The translations under genes were made by a program, and so were the position numbers. A stretch of 64,000 nucleotides of DNA, taken from positions 310,001-374,000 of the forward strand of contig NZ_CP115670.1 of NCBI RefSeq assembly GCF_027886475.1. The letters run 5' to 3'. Shown in pieces: positions 27,110-35,675 of the stretch; position 1 is the stretch's first letter, and each line of letters begins with the position of its first letter. The notes under the pieces were generated by a model. It had not been told where the DNA came from. It saw nothing but the letters and a program-made list of their open reading frames with translations, and did no database searches. The DNA comes from Corynebacterium sp. SCR221107 (GTDB lineage Bacteria; Actinomycetota; Actinomycetes; Mycobacteriales; Mycobacteriaceae).

Positions 27110-29326
27110 TCAAGGATGGTCGCAGCCTTGCGCGAGCGCAGCGTTGATCCACCCGGCTACCAGCGCCTCCATGAAGGCGACCTGTGCGTTATCGGCAGCC
27201 CCGGCATGCCCGCCGGAGGAGTTTTCGTAATAATCCACTGATTGCCCGGCTCTTTCAAGCCCCAGGCAAAAAAGCCGGGCGTGCGCCGGGTGGACGCGAT
27301 CATCCCTGGTTGAGGTGGTCACCAGCACCGGGGGATAGGCCTTGATCGCGAATCCTGCTCCGGTGTCGTCGCGCGCGGGCACGACGTCGTCGATGAGCGA
27401 GATCGCCGCACCACCTGCGGCATCGAGGGCGGCAGGACTGCCCGGCGCGAGGGCGATGTTGTGCAGCGGCGAATAGGAGGCCAGCACCTTACGCTGCGCG
27501 CCGTCGGGATCGCCGTATTCCGCCATCCAGGAGGCGCCGGCCGACCAGGTGTGGTAGCGCAGCATGTCCGTCAGCGGCACCTGGATGACCGCCGCGCCGA
27601 TCAACTCCGGGTAGCGGGTAAGGGCCACCGAGGTCAACAATCCGCCGTTGGAGCCGCCGCGCACCACGATCTGGCTGGCGGTGGCATAGCCGCGGGCGGC
27701 GATGTCGGCAAGGACGGCGGCATGGTCCTCGTAGACCTTGATGCGGTTGTCACCTATGACCTGCTCGTGCCAGCTGGGCCCGAATTCCCCGCCGCCGCGC
27801 AGGTTGGCCTGCACCAGGTAGTTGCCCTGCTCCATCCACATGCCGCGGATGAAGGAGTGGCTCGGCAGCAAAGATACCTCGAAGCCTCCGTAGGCGCTGA
27901 CCAGGCAGGGGTGCGGGTTGTCGTCGAAACGCCCGGTGATGAAGTAGGGGATCTTCGTCCCGTCGGCCGAGGTTGCCCAGTGTTGGCGGGTTGTCATGCC
28001 GCCGGCATCGAACAGCGCAGGGGCCGCGGCCACCTCGCGCAGGCTGTGCGGGTCGCCCGCCTCCCAACGGTAGAGGGTGTCTGGTTGCGTAAAGGAGCTT
28101 GCGCCCAACCAGACCTCATCGCTGTCGGTGCTGGTTGAGACCACCCGGGCGGTGGCGAGGGCGGGCAGGGGCAGGGGGGTGCATTCGCCTTGCGCAAGGG
28201 CTGTAAGCGGCACGCTAAAGATGGTGGTTGCCACGTTGTCGAGGACGGTGAGCAAAAGATGCGACTTCGACAGCGACACATCCTGCAGGCTGGTGGTGGG
28301 CGTGGGGTGAAAGATCGTGGCAAACTCGCGTGCGCCTCCGAGGAAGTCGTCGAGGTCAATGACGCCGAGGCCACCGGCTGCGATGCCAGCAAACGGTGTG
28401 CGCGGGATAATAAACATCCAGTTGCGGTCGAAGAACACCTCCGCGTCCTCGGGGACCTCGAGGATCTGTAGGCCCAGCGGGGTGTGGACGAAGGTGCGCG
28501 CCCGGTAGAAGTCGATGGTGCGGCGCACGAAGATTCTTTCGTAGCCGGGTTGGTTTAGCGCCCATGCCGAAACCGCGAGATCGTCCGGCTTTCCGGCAAA
28601 GAATTCCTCGCTGTCTTCCAGCGACTGCCCGCGCCGCCATAGGTGGGCGCGCGCCGGGTAGCCGGCGGTGGTGAGACTTCCCGGGCCAAAGTCCGTGCCG
28701 ATGAGCACAGTGTCCCGGTCCACCCAGCTAATCTGGGTCTTTCCCTCCGCCACGTTAAAGGGGCTTTCCGACGTCCCCAGCGCCGCTTCCCGCCCTGTCG
28801 CCGGGGCCATCTCCGGCGCCACATCCTCCAACGTTGCCGTGAGGTCGGTCCCTACGAAGCGCTTTGCTTCCAAGTCGAATTCCCTGATCACCACCGCGTC
28901 CGCGCCGCCGCGGGACAGGCGCAGCAGCGCCCGGTCGAAGGCGTGTTCGCGCACGTGCGCGCCCTTCCACACCCAGTCGCATCCGTCATCAGCGGCAAGC
29001 TTATCGACGTCCACCAGCACCTCCCATTGCACCGTTTCCGGTGCCAGATACTGCTCCAGGGTGGTCCTTCGCCACAGCCCGCGGGGGTGAGACTCATCGC
29101 GCCAGAAGTTGTACAAATAATCCCCGCGCCGTGTCACATAGGGGATGCGCCCTGGGGTGTTGAGGCCTGCTTCGATACGTGCGCGCACCGTGTGGTCGAC
29201 GAAGCGGGCTGTGATGTCCGAGCGTTGCTTGGCCCACCCGACCGCCTGCGGGTCCTCGACCTCCAGCAGGAACTGGTCTGGCCTTGTGGCTGTATCTGGG
29301 CTTGATTTCGGGTGTTGCGCGCTCAC
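27110..29326 (-). CDS. Prolyl oligopeptidase family serine peptidase (S9)
   Basis: About 738 residues: an N-terminal beta-propeller (to about 430) and a C-terminal alpha/beta hydrolase. Nucleophile Ser near 559 is in RGGSNGGLL; Asp is in TSTRDDRVHP and His in SSGGHAG. The start region has LEVEDPQAVGWAKQ and RIPYVTRRGDYLYNFWRD, typical of S9A prolyl oligopeptidases. No signal peptide, so cytosolic peptide cleavage after Pro is likely. Start GTG 29326 is favoured because TACAAT (complement of 29334-29339) ends 7 nt before it; GTG 29332 adds two residues. A hairpin of plain sequence is not evident in the 108-bp gap to the M1 gene. Confidence 0.92.
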   Translation of the reverse strand: MSAQHPKSSPDTATRPDQFLLEVEDPQAVGWAKQRSDITARFVDHTVRARIEAGLNTPGRIPYVTRRGDYLYNFWRDESHPRGLWRRTTLEQYLAPETVQWEVLVDVDKLAADDGCDWVWKGAHVREHAFDRALLRLSRGGADAVVIREFDLEAKRFVGTDLTATLEDVAPEMAPATGREAALGTSESPFNVAEGKTQISWVDRDTVLIGTDFGPGSLTTAGYPARAHLWRRGQSLEDSEEFFAGKPDDLAVSAWALNQPGYERIFVRRTIDFYRARTFVHTPLGLQILEVPEDAEVFFDRNWMFIIPRTPFAGIAAGGLGVIDLDDFLGGAREFATIFHPTPTTSLQDVSLSKSHLLLTVLDNVATTIFSVPLTALAQGECTPLPLPALATARVVSTSTDSDEVWLGASSFTQPDTLYRWEAGDPHSLREVAAAPALFDAGGMTTRQHWATSADGTKIPYFITGRFDDNPHPCLVSAYGGFEVSLLPSHSFIRGMWMEQGNYLVQANLRGGGEFGPSWHEQVIGDNRIKVYEDHAAVLADIAARGYATASQIVVRGGSNGGLLTSVALTRYPELIGAAVIQVPLTDMLRYHTWSAGASWMAEYGDPDGAQRKVLASYSPLHNIALAPGSPAALDAAGGAAISLIDDVVPARDDTGAGFAIKAYPPVLVTTSTRDDRVHPAHARLFCLGLERAGQSVDYYENSSGGHAGAADNAQVAFMEALVAGWINAALAQGCDHP

Positions 29327-29580
29327 CCACACGATTGTAGCTGTTGGTGACCTGTGGGTTTAGGCCACAGGGTGAGTCCAATTCCGCTGACCAGCCCGCC
29401 GATAATACTCATCGACACAACTGCCTCAACCCCGGGCGGTGCGGGGCATTGCTGGGACAGATGTAACGCTTGGTGGCCGGGTAACGTTCTACTGAAGTAG
29501 AGTCCATTTCGGATATTCATTAGAAACCCAGCAGACCTACCTCCGCTGCTTTAACGTAGCGGAAGAAAAGGAATACTCTC

Positions 29581-29694
29581 ATGGAACAGATTTTTGAGCA
29601 GATCCTCGTGGCAATCAACAATGTCCTTGGCACCTTCATTCACGCCGGTTCTTCCGCTACCTCCACTCTTTCCTCCGTCCTGGGCATTTTCTAA
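29581..29694 (+). CDS. Small 37-residue amphipathic peptide, possibly porin-like
   Basis: MEQIFEQILVAINNVLGTF, followed by IHAGSSATSTLSSVLGIF. The ATG has AAAAGGAAT about 7 nt upstream and is preceded by a hairpin (TCCGCT/AGCGGA arms, 29552-29573), while a strong GC hairpin lies 12 nt after the stop, so it looks like a self-standing transcription unit. Length, acidic N-terminus, amphipathic helix pattern and lack of a signal peptide resemble the tiny PorA/PorH mycomembrane channel peptides of Corynebacterium (45 and 57 residues), but no sequence identity is claimed. It is in none of the usual porin loci. Confidence 0.55.
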   Translation: MEQIFEQILVAINNVLGTFIHAGSSATSTLSSVLGIF

Positions 29695-29706
29695 ACGTTG
29701 CTGATA

Positions 29707-29739
29707 GGCCAGCGCGCTCGACGACTGCGCGCGGTGGCC
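29707..29739 (+). terminator. Strong hairpin after the 37-aa peptide gene
   Basis: GGCCA plus GCGCGC (29707-29717) pairs with GCGCGC and TGGCC (29727-29739) with a 2-nt bulge. No immediate T run; AAATTTT follows 16 nt later. Confidence 0.5.
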
Positions 29740-30136
29740 GTCGGAAAGCAAGAAATTTTAGACCGCAACCGGCACCAATTCCCCTTCAAAGCAGCACCTG
29801 TGTGCGGGGGACATGGTGTCGGTTGTTGGCGTTATCGGGCCTGCGCGCGGTGCCCAGGTACAGTGAGCAGCAGGAAGCAAGATAAGGCAAGGGCGGGCAC
29901 TGGCGGTCAAGCTAAGCCAGCAGGCAATGGCAAGTAACTGCGCGCTGCAGCAAGCAACGGCAAGCAAGGGCAAGCTACGGCGCACTGCAGCGAGCAATCG
30001 TGATGCAATAACTGTAGGCAACGTAAACGGGCGCAAGCGCCTGCAACCTGCGACAAGCAACTGTAAGCTTCCTCAGCGGTTGCGGGCAACGCCACACACG
30101 AGCTTTCGCAAGGACGTACTTTAAGGAAGGTTGGCA
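29740..30136. repeat. Non-coding stretch with GCAAG-type low-complexity repeats
   Basis: No supported gene. From about 29,870 to 30,060 the plus strand is dense in GCAAG/GCAAGC/CAAGC words. Two imperfect direct copies, GCGCGCTGCAGCAAGCAA near 29,940 and GCGCACTGCAGCGAGCAA near 29,980, differ at two positions. Stop codons occur in all frames. Role unknown; a spacer, non-coding RNA or slippage product are possible. Confidence 0.5.
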
Positions 30137-31021
30137 ATGGCCGATACGGCACAAAATTCAGGTGGCGGCGCGCGAGTACCCAGCGCGCCGAGTGGCGCTA
30201 TCCGGGAGGGAAACCAGCTGGTTATCTCAAGGCAGCTGCCCCTGTCGGCCACCGATGCCTGGGCGGCCGTGACCGAATCGGAGAAGATGGCCGCCTGGTA
30301 CGGGCCGTGGGAGGGACAGCTGCGCGCGCCGGGAAGCGGCGAAGACGGTCCATTGGGCGAGGTCAGCGTCACCATGATCGCCGAGGAGGGCGCGCCCGCG
30401 ATGGTCATGGAGGTTGTATCCTGCGCTCCGGGGAAGTCCTACCGGGTACGCGGCAAGGGGTACTTCGCCTGGGATCTCGGCGTGGAAGTCGAGGAGCTGA
30501 CCGGGCAGGCCGCAGGCGCGCCCGCTCGGTCGCAGGTGAGCCTGGTACATGCGCTTGGCGAGCAGGACCTGGCCATGGTGGACCAGATCGGGCCGGGCTG
30601 GGAGTACTACCTCGACTGCTTGCTGGTTGCAGTCAGCGGCGGCGATGCCTCGAAGGTGGACTTCGGGGACTACTTCCCGGCGCAGCAGTTCTACTATCAG
30701 CTCGTCGGCGCAAGCGAGCAGGCATTAGCATCGATTCGTGCTTTCGAATCCGCCCGCCACGCTGCCTCGCTGCTGGCGGATGCGGACAAGCCCGACAAAC
30801 AAACCACCCGCTTTGTCAACACCGCCGATTTGGTCTGGGCGTGGATCGCGCAGCACCCTGAGGCCGAGCACTCCTTGTACCGGCTTGCCGCGCAGGTCAG
30901 CGGCCTAGAAGACCAAGCGCTCATCGACGCCATCGGCGCGCTGGTGGAGCTGTGGGAGTTTCGCGATCCCTTCTTCGTTTCGCTTGTCGACGACCACGGT
31001 GGGCTGACCTTCCGCGAATAG
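30137..31021 (+). CDS. SRPBCC (START-like, AHSA1-type) domain protein
   Basis: A 294-residue cytosolic protein. Residues about 30-150 form an AHSA1/SRPBCC ligand-binding fold ([20 protein letters not shown], then [11 protein letters not shown] and [11 protein letters not shown]). The second half (about 170-294) is helical and unassigned. The ligand is unknown. ATG 30137 has AAGGAAGG 5-6 nt upstream. It precedes lpd by 46 nt, but lpd has its own -10 element, so it is probably not a strict operon. Confidence 0.8.
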   Translation: MADTAQNSGGGARVPSAPSGAIREGNQLVISRQLPLSATDAWAAVTESEKMAAWYGPWEGQLRAPGSGEDGPLGEVSVTMIAEEGAPAMVMEVVSCAPGKSYRVRGKGYFAWDLGVEVEELTGQAAGAPARSQVSLVHALGEQDLAMVDQIGPGWEYYLDCLLVAVSGGDASKVDFGDYFPAQQFYYQLVGASEQALASIRAFESARHAASLLADADKPDKQTTRFVNTADLVWAWIAQHPEAEHSLYRLAAQVSGLEDQALIDAIGALVELWEFRDPFFVSLVDDHGGLTFRE

Positions 31022-31067
31022 GGGCAAAAGGCGACAAGTTAGGGGATATTTCACTATTCTTGGTTGC

Positions 31068-32483
31068 GTGACTGAACATTATGACGTAGTAGTACTCGGA
31101 GCTGGCCCTGGCGGCTACGTCTCCGCCATTCGCGCAGCCCAGCTTGGCCTGAAGGTTGCTGTAGTTGAGAAGCAGTACTGGGGCGGTGTGTGCCTCAACG
31201 TGGGCTGCATCCCCTCCAAGGCGCTGCTGAAGAACGCCGAGGTCGCCCACATCTTTAACCACGAAGCAAAGACCTTCGGCATCACCGGCGATGTCTCCTT
31301 CGACTTCGGTATCGCCCACGCCCGTTCCCGCAAGGTGTCCGAGGGCATCGTCAAGGGCGTTCACTTCCTGATGAAGAAGAACAAGATTACCGAGATCGAT
31401 GGTTTCGGTACCTTCACCGACGCCCACACCATCCAGATTACTGAGGGCAAGGATGCCGGCAAGACCGTCACCTTCGACAACTGCATCATCGCCACCGGCT
31501 CCGTCGTGCGCTCCCTGCCGGGCGTGACCATCGGCGGGAACATCGTCTCCTTCGAGGAGCAGATCCTCAACAACGAGGCGCCGAAGTCCATGGTCATCGT
31601 GGGTGCTGGCGCCATCGGAATGGAGTTTGCCTACGTGTTGTCCAACTACGGCGTAGACATCACCATCGTCGAGTTCATGGATCGCGTCCTGCCGAACGAG
31701 GATGCAGACGTCTCCAAGGAGATCGCCAAGCAGTACAAGAAGCTGGGCGTGAAGCTTTTGACCGGCCACAAGACCACCGCCATCCGCGACCTCGGTGGCG
31801 CTGCTGGTGTCGAGGTCGACGTCGAGTCCAAGGACGGCTCCAAGTCTGAGACCATCAAGGCAGACCGCGTCATGGTCTCCATCGGCTTCGCGCCGCGCGT
31901 GGAAGGCTACGGCCTGGAAAACACCGGCGTTGCTCTCACCGAGCGCGGCGCCATCGCCATTGACGATGAGATGCGCACCAACGTCCCGCACATCTACGCC
32001 ATCGGCGACGTCACCGCCAAGCTGCAGCTCGCCCACGTGGCCGAGGCCCAGGGCGTGGTCGCCGCTGAGGTGATCGCGGGTGCTGAGACGCAGCTGCTCG
32101 GTGACTACATGAACATGCCGCGTGCGACCTTCTGCAACCCGCAGGTCGCCTCCTTCGGCTACACCGAGGAGCAGGCCAAGGCCAAGTTCCCGGATCGCGA
32201 GATCAAGGTCGCCACCTTCCCGTTCTCCGCCAACGGCAAGGCCCAGGGCCTGGCCGAGTCCGCTGGCTTCGTCAAGATCGTCGCCGACGGCGAGTTCGGC
32301 GAGCTCATCGGTGCCCACATGGTCGGTGCCGGTGTCTCCGAGCTGCTGCCGGAGCTGACCCTGGCACAACGCTTCGACCTCACCGCTGAGGAGATCGGCC
32401 GCAACATCCACACGCACCCGACCCTGTCGGAGGCAATGAAGGAAGCAGCCGAGGGCATCATGGGACACATGATCAACTTCTAA
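31068..32483 (+). CDS. lpd: Dihydrolipoamide dehydrogenase (E3)
   Basis: A 471-residue FAD-dependent enzyme that reoxidises lipoyl groups of pyruvate and 2-oxoglutarate dehydrogenase complexes with NAD. It shows the FAD loop [15 protein letters not shown], redox Cys42 and Cys47 ([13 protein letters not shown]), the NAD loop [16 protein letters not shown], and the C-terminal HTHPTLSE with the catalytic His-Glu. GTG start: TATTCT ends exactly 7 nt before it, so the mRNA is probably leaderless. Followed by a terminator and by the ramB-sdh region, as in C. glutamicum. Codons look optimised, fitting high expression. Confidence 0.97.
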   Translation: MTEHYDVVVLGAGPGGYVSAIRAAQLGLKVAVVEKQYWGGVCLNVGCIPSKALLKNAEVAHIFNHEAKTFGITGDVSFDFGIAHARSRKVSEGIVKGVHFLMKKNKITEIDGFGTFTDAHTIQITEGKDAGKTVTFDNCIIATGSVVRSLPGVTIGGNIVSFEEQILNNEAPKSMVIVGAGAIGMEFAYVLSNYGVDITIVEFMDRVLPNEDADVSKEIAKQYKKLGVKLLTGHKTTAIRDLGGAAGVEVDVESKDGSKSETIKADRVMVSIGFAPRVEGYGLENTGVALTERGAIAIDDEMRTNVPHIYAIGDVTAKLQLAHVAEAQGVVAAEVIAGAETQLLGDYMNMPRATFCNPQVASFGYTEEQAKAKFPDREIKVATFPFSANGKAQGLAESAGFVKIVADGEFGELIGAHMVGAGVSELLPELTLAQRFDLTAEEIGRNIHTHPTLSEAMKEAAEGIMGHMINF

Positions 32484-32524
32484 GACAAGCTTGGAAGGCC
32501 TAGGCCTTCTGCAGCCTGTGAGTA

Positions 32525-32570
32525 GCAACCGTCTTTTCGTCGCGATAGTGGCGAGGGGCGGTTGCTTTTT
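32525..32570 (+). terminator. Terminator of lpd
   Basis: GCAACCG (32525-32531) pairs with CGGTTGC (32559-32565), with an inner imperfect stem, followed by TTTTTGC. Located 42 nt after lpd. Confidence 0.75.
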
Positions 32571-32752
32571 GCTTTCCGACGGCCACCGCGCCATCGATTT
32601 CTTCGTCGCAGAAAGCGGATCTGTCAGCATAATCTCATTGGGTGCATGCTCGCAGCTTATCGATGTTTTTTCGATGGCGATCGAAGGGTGATTTCCCGAT
32701 GGACTCCTTGAGTGGCGCCGGCTGCGGAGGGCGGGTGGCTAACATGGGGGAT

Positions 32753-32935
32753 ATGCATGTTGATGCCAAATGCCCCATCAGGTTCGGTGAACCGTGCACC
32801 CTGTGCGTTCCTGGTGCACATGGCCCGCAGGATTGCCAGCTTGTTGCCCTCGTGCGCGAAGATCCCGACCTCGCGGAGTTGCGGGCCGAGATGATCGCGA
32901 ACAAGAAGGCGGAACAAGCCAACAAGCGCGGCTAG
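32753..32935 (+). CDS. Small Cys-containing actinobacterial protein (DUF6767-type)
   Basis: A 60-residue protein with a conserved front half, CPIRFGEPCTLCVPGAHGPQ, then DCQLVALV. Four cysteines (7, 15, 18, 28) could bind a metal; this is not proven. Similar small proteins accompany lpd in other corynebacteria and actinobacteria. The start is ATG 32753, because TAACAT ends 7 nt before it (leaderless); an in-frame ATG lies 9 nt upstream. It is convergent with ramB (17-nt gap). Confidence 0.8.
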   Translation: MHVDAKCPIRFGEPCTLCVPGAHGPQDCQLVALVREDPDLAELRAEMIANKKAEQANKRG

Positions 32936-32952
32936 GGACTCGGCTGTCGCCC

Positions 32953-34377
32953 TTAATAAGGCGCAACGTTGGAGCTGTGCGCATCGATGGTGATGGTGCG
33001 GTTGATCGAGGGGAAGGCGCGCTGGGCGCAGTTCTCGCGGGAGCAGATTCGGCATCCGGGACCGATCGGCGTAGCGGTGGAGAGATCCTCAAGATTGAGC
33101 CCCTCGGCATAGACCGTGCGCTCTGCGTGGCGGGCCTCGCAGCCGAGGCCGATGGCAAAAAGCTTGCCGGTCTCGCCGAAGCGACCCTGGTGGTGGCGCA
33201 CCGTGCGGGCGATCCACAGGTAGTTGCGCCCATCGGGCATCTGCGAGAGCTGGCGTTGGATCGTGCCGGGATTGGTGAAGGTGTCATAGACATTCCACAG
33301 CGGGCAGGTACCGCCCGAATGGGTGACATGAAAGCCGGTTGCCGACTGGCGCTTGGACATATTTCCCGCGCGGTCGACGCGGACGAACGTGAAAGGGATG
33401 CCGCGCAGGTTCGGGCGCTGCAACGTCGATAAGCGGTGGCACAGCGTCTCGTAGCCGACGCCGAACATCAGGCATAGGTACTCGATGTCATAACCGTTGC
33501 GCTCGGCCTCGTAATGGAACATTTCATAAGGCAGCATGACGGCCGCGGCGAAGTAGCTGGCCACACCGCGCAACGCCAAGGTGCGCGCCTCGGAGGTGTT
33601 GAAGTGCCCGTCGTCCACGGCCGCCTCCATGAGTGGGCCGACCTCAAGGTAACTCAGCTCGGCCGCCAGGCGGAAGGCGCGCTGGCCGGCAATCAGGCGC
33701 GAAGACAGGGTCAACACCTTGGTGTCGTGATCGAGTACGTGCAGGCGGTTGCCGATGTCTGCCCCGGTTTGGACGCGAATGCCGTGAGCCAGCGCTAGAC
33801 GCTGGGTGAGTGCCTCCTCGGTCGCACGGACGGCAAAGACCCCCACACCGAGTTCCTGGGAGATCTCCTCGGCGCGCCGGTCGATATCGTCGAGGTAGTT
33901 CTGGCGGGCATAGAAGAAGTCCCGGACCTCATCGTGGGGCATGGACAACGCCTGCGCGACGGTACCACCAGAATCGGTGCCGGTGTGGCGTACGTCGGTA
34001 GCTACCGACAGCTTGTCGCGAACGTTGCGGTAGCGCCGGTGCATGTCCACCATGACCCGGGCGATATCCGGATGGTTTTGCACCATCTCATTGAGTTCGT
34101 GCAATTCGAAGGGGGTAGGGCACAACTCCCGGTCGAGGGCAACGTCCTGGATTTCCGCCAAAAGTCGGGAATCATCATCGCGGGAGAAGAAGGTGGCGTC
34201 GACGCCGAAGGCCTCGGTGATCTTATTGAGCACGGCAAGCGTTAGCGGGCGCACATCGTGCTCTATCTGATTGACATAGCTGGCAGATAAACCCAGCGTT
34301 GCGGCCAAGCTGGCCTGGCTGAGGTCACGCTCGCGGCGCAACTGACGCAGGCGTGATCCAACATACGTTCTTCCCAT
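32953..34377 (-). CDS. ramB: Transcriptional regulator RamB
   Basis: A 474-residue regulator of acetate and central carbon metabolism. An XRE-type helix-turn-helix lies at residues 7-62 ([31 protein letters not shown]). The long middle region is the short-chain acyl-CoA regulator (DUF2083-containing) family, and the C-terminal end carries a Cys cluster ([18 protein letters not shown]). In C. glutamicum RamB represses acetate genes and itself and lies between lpd and sdhC, exactly as here. TTCGCAAAA repeats and a GlxR-like palindrome lie just upstream, fitting autoregulation and cAMP control. Confidence 0.95.
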   Translation of the reverse strand: MGRTYVGSRLRQLRRERDLSQASLAATLGLSASYVNQIEHDVRPLTLAVLNKITEAFGVDATFFSRDDDSRLLAEIQDVALDRELCPTPFELHELNEMVQNHPDIARVMVDMHRRYRNVRDKLSVATDVRHTGTDSGGTVAQALSMPHDEVRDFFYARQNYLDDIDRRAEEISQELGVGVFAVRATEEALTQRLALAHGIRVQTGADIGNRLHVLDHDTKVLTLSSRLIAGQRAFRLAAELSYLEVGPLMEAAVDDGHFNTSEARTLALRGVASYFAAAVMLPYEMFHYEAERNGYDIEYLCLMFGVGYETLCHRLSTLQRPNLRGIPFTFVRVDRAGNMSKRQSATGFHVTHSGGTCPLWNVYDTFTNPGTIQRQLSQMPDGRNYLWIARTVRHHQGRFGETGKLFAIGLGCEARHAERTVYAEGLNLEDLSTATPIGPGCRICSRENCAQRAFPSINRTITIDAHSSNVAPY

Positions 34378-34391
34378 GTGCAGAAGTCTAA

Positions 34392-34407
34392 CGTGACTGT
34401 CGTCACG
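34392..34407. promoter_or_regulatory. GlxR-like palindrome before ramB
   Basis: CGTGACTGTCGTCACG is a 16-bp inverted repeat matching TGTGA-N6-TCACA except at the outer bases. It is centred 22 nt upstream of the ramB start codon, a position suited to repression. Confidence 0.6.
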
Positions 34408-34419
34408 AATGCGAGGGTA

Positions 34420-34441
34420 TTCGCAAAACCTGTTCGCAAAA
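34420..34441 (-). promoter_or_regulatory. Tandem TTCGCAAAA motifs, candidate RamB sites
   Basis: TTCGCAAAA occurs at 34420-34428 and 34433-34441, 13 bp apart. It resembles the TTTGCAAA core described for RamB. Position just upstream of ramB suits negative autoregulation. Assignment is inference. Confidence 0.5.
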
Positions 34442-34753
34442 TTGGATTATGTGTGCCAAATGGCACGGGGATGGGATAAGTGTTGGCCAACACTGAAACA
34501 CGTGGCCTCAGGCACAAGTAGTGCGAAAGGCTTGCGCAATGGCTGGTAAATGTGGGAGTTACTGGGGTGCGTGTGAAACTTGGGACTTTTTCAAACGTCT
34601 CGTTTCGCTGAAACTTAGGTCTCACCCCGAAATGGTGTACTGCAAATTAGCAACACAAAATGTTGCGAAATTCGCATGATTGAAATTGTCACTTAACGCT
34701 CGGTGAAAATATGCCGGTAGAGGGCTATAGCGAGAGCTTGTCGATCGGACGAA

Positions 34754-34772
34754 AAAGATAAGGCTAACCTAA
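34754..34772 (+). promoter_or_regulatory. DtxR-type iron box before sdhC
   Basis: AAAGATAAGGCTAACCTAA matches 16 of 19 positions of the corynebacterial DtxR consensus TWAGGTTAGSCTAACCTWA, with the right half perfect. It is about 110 nt before sdhC. SDH contains Fe-S clusters and is iron-regulated in Corynebacterium. Confidence 0.65.
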
Positions 34773-34801
34773 ACCGCAGCTCATCGCCGGAATCTAATGG
34801 G

Positions 34802-34817
34802 TGTGAGGTAGATCACT
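34802..34817 (+). promoter_or_regulatory. GlxR (cAMP-CRP-like) site before sdhC
   Basis: TGTGAGGTAGATCACT matches TGTGA-N6-TCACA in 9 of 10 specified bases. It is 67 nt before sdhC and 30 bp after the DtxR-type box. Confidence 0.7.
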
Positions 34818-34883
34818 GCACCCTGCGCTAAGTGGTTTGCCGGGCAAATTTCCTAATAAAGTAAAGCCGACACTGGAGGTGCC

Positions 34884-35645
34884 ATGACTGTAAATAACAT
34901 CGACCGTGACGCCATCGCTCACGGCAAAATCACTGAAAAGCCGCTACGCGAGCGGCCAAAGTACCCAACCTGGGCCCTGAAGCTGACAATGGCCGTCACC
35001 GGCCTTATCTTTGCGCTCTTCGTGGTCTTCCACATGGTTGGTAACCTGAAGATTTTCCTTCCTTTCTACGAGGATGGAACCGCCCCTATCGATTCCTATG
35101 CTGAGTGGCTGCAGAAAGACATTCTGTACCCGCTCGTTCCACACGGCTGGTTCATCTGGATCTTCCGTATCGTCCTGCTGGCATGTATTGTCCTGCACAT
35201 TTACGGCGCATTCGCGTTGACCGGACGTTCCCACCAGTCCCGTGGTAAGTTCCGCCGCACCAACCTGATTGGCGGCATGAACTCCTTCACCACGAAGACC
35301 ATGCTGGTTACCGGTATTGTCTTGCTGGCTTTCATCATCTTCCACATCCTGGATCTGACCATGGGTGTGGCACCGGCCGCATCGGACTCCTTCGTCCACG
35401 GCGAGGTGTACGCCAACATGATCGCAAGCTTCAGCCGCTGGCCGGTCACCATCTTCTACGTGATCGCAATGCTGGTGCTGTTCCTGCACCTGTCTCACGG
35501 TATCTGGCTGGCTTGCTCTGACCTGGGTATTACCGGTAAGCGCTGGCGCGCATTCCTGCTCGGATGTGCCTACGTTATCCCGGCCCTCGTCATGATCGGC
35601 AACATTTCGATTCCGCTCTCCATCGCCTTTGGCTGGATTGGTTAA
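34884..35645 (+). CDS. sdhC: Succinate dehydrogenase cytochrome b subunit
   Basis: A 253-residue membrane anchor with five hydrophobic helices, the di-haem cytochrome b type of succinate:menaquinone oxidoreductase in Gram-positive bacteria. His residues in helices (FVVFHMVGNLKIF, CIVLHIYGAF, IIFHILDLTMG, LFLHLSHGIW) are haem ligands. It passes electrons from SdhAB to menaquinone. GGAGGTG lies 4-5 nt before the ATG. It is first in the sdhCAB operon, 30 nt before sdhA. Confidence 0.96.
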   Translation: MTVNNIDRDAIAHGKITEKPLRERPKYPTWALKLTMAVTGLIFALFVVFHMVGNLKIFLPFYEDGTAPIDSYAEWLQKDILYPLVPHGWFIWIFRIVLLACIVLHIYGAFALTGRSHQSRGKFRRTNLIGGMNSFTTKTMLVTGIVLLAFIIFHILDLTMGVAPAASDSFVHGEVYANMIASFSRWPVTIFYVIAMLVLFLHLSHGIWLACSDLGITGKRWRAFLLGCAYVIPALVMIGNISIPLSIAFGWIG

Positions 35646-35675
35646 GAGTCGATAGGACGAAAAGGTAAACATTTA

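Larger units (their letters stand above)
34378..34883. promoter_or_regulatory. Divergent ramB / sdhC control region
   Basis: A 506-bp interval with no gene, holding the sites listed separately (GlxR-like at 34392 and 34802, RamB-like at 34420-34441, DtxR-like at 34754). It also contains a near-symmetric TTGCGAAATTCGCA at 34663-34676. Its length and site density fit the multi-regulator control known for sdhCAB in Corynebacterium (RamA, RamB, GlxR, DtxR, RipA). Confidence 0.7.

Noticed and set aside
29698..29937. A 79-codon open frame after the 37-aa peptide gene
   Set aside because: Arg/Gly-rich low-complexity translation overlapping a hairpin and the GCAAG repeats; no start signal.
30921..32630. 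A 569-codon minus-strand open frame
   Set aside because: Antisense to lpd with no family features; lpd itself is unmistakable.
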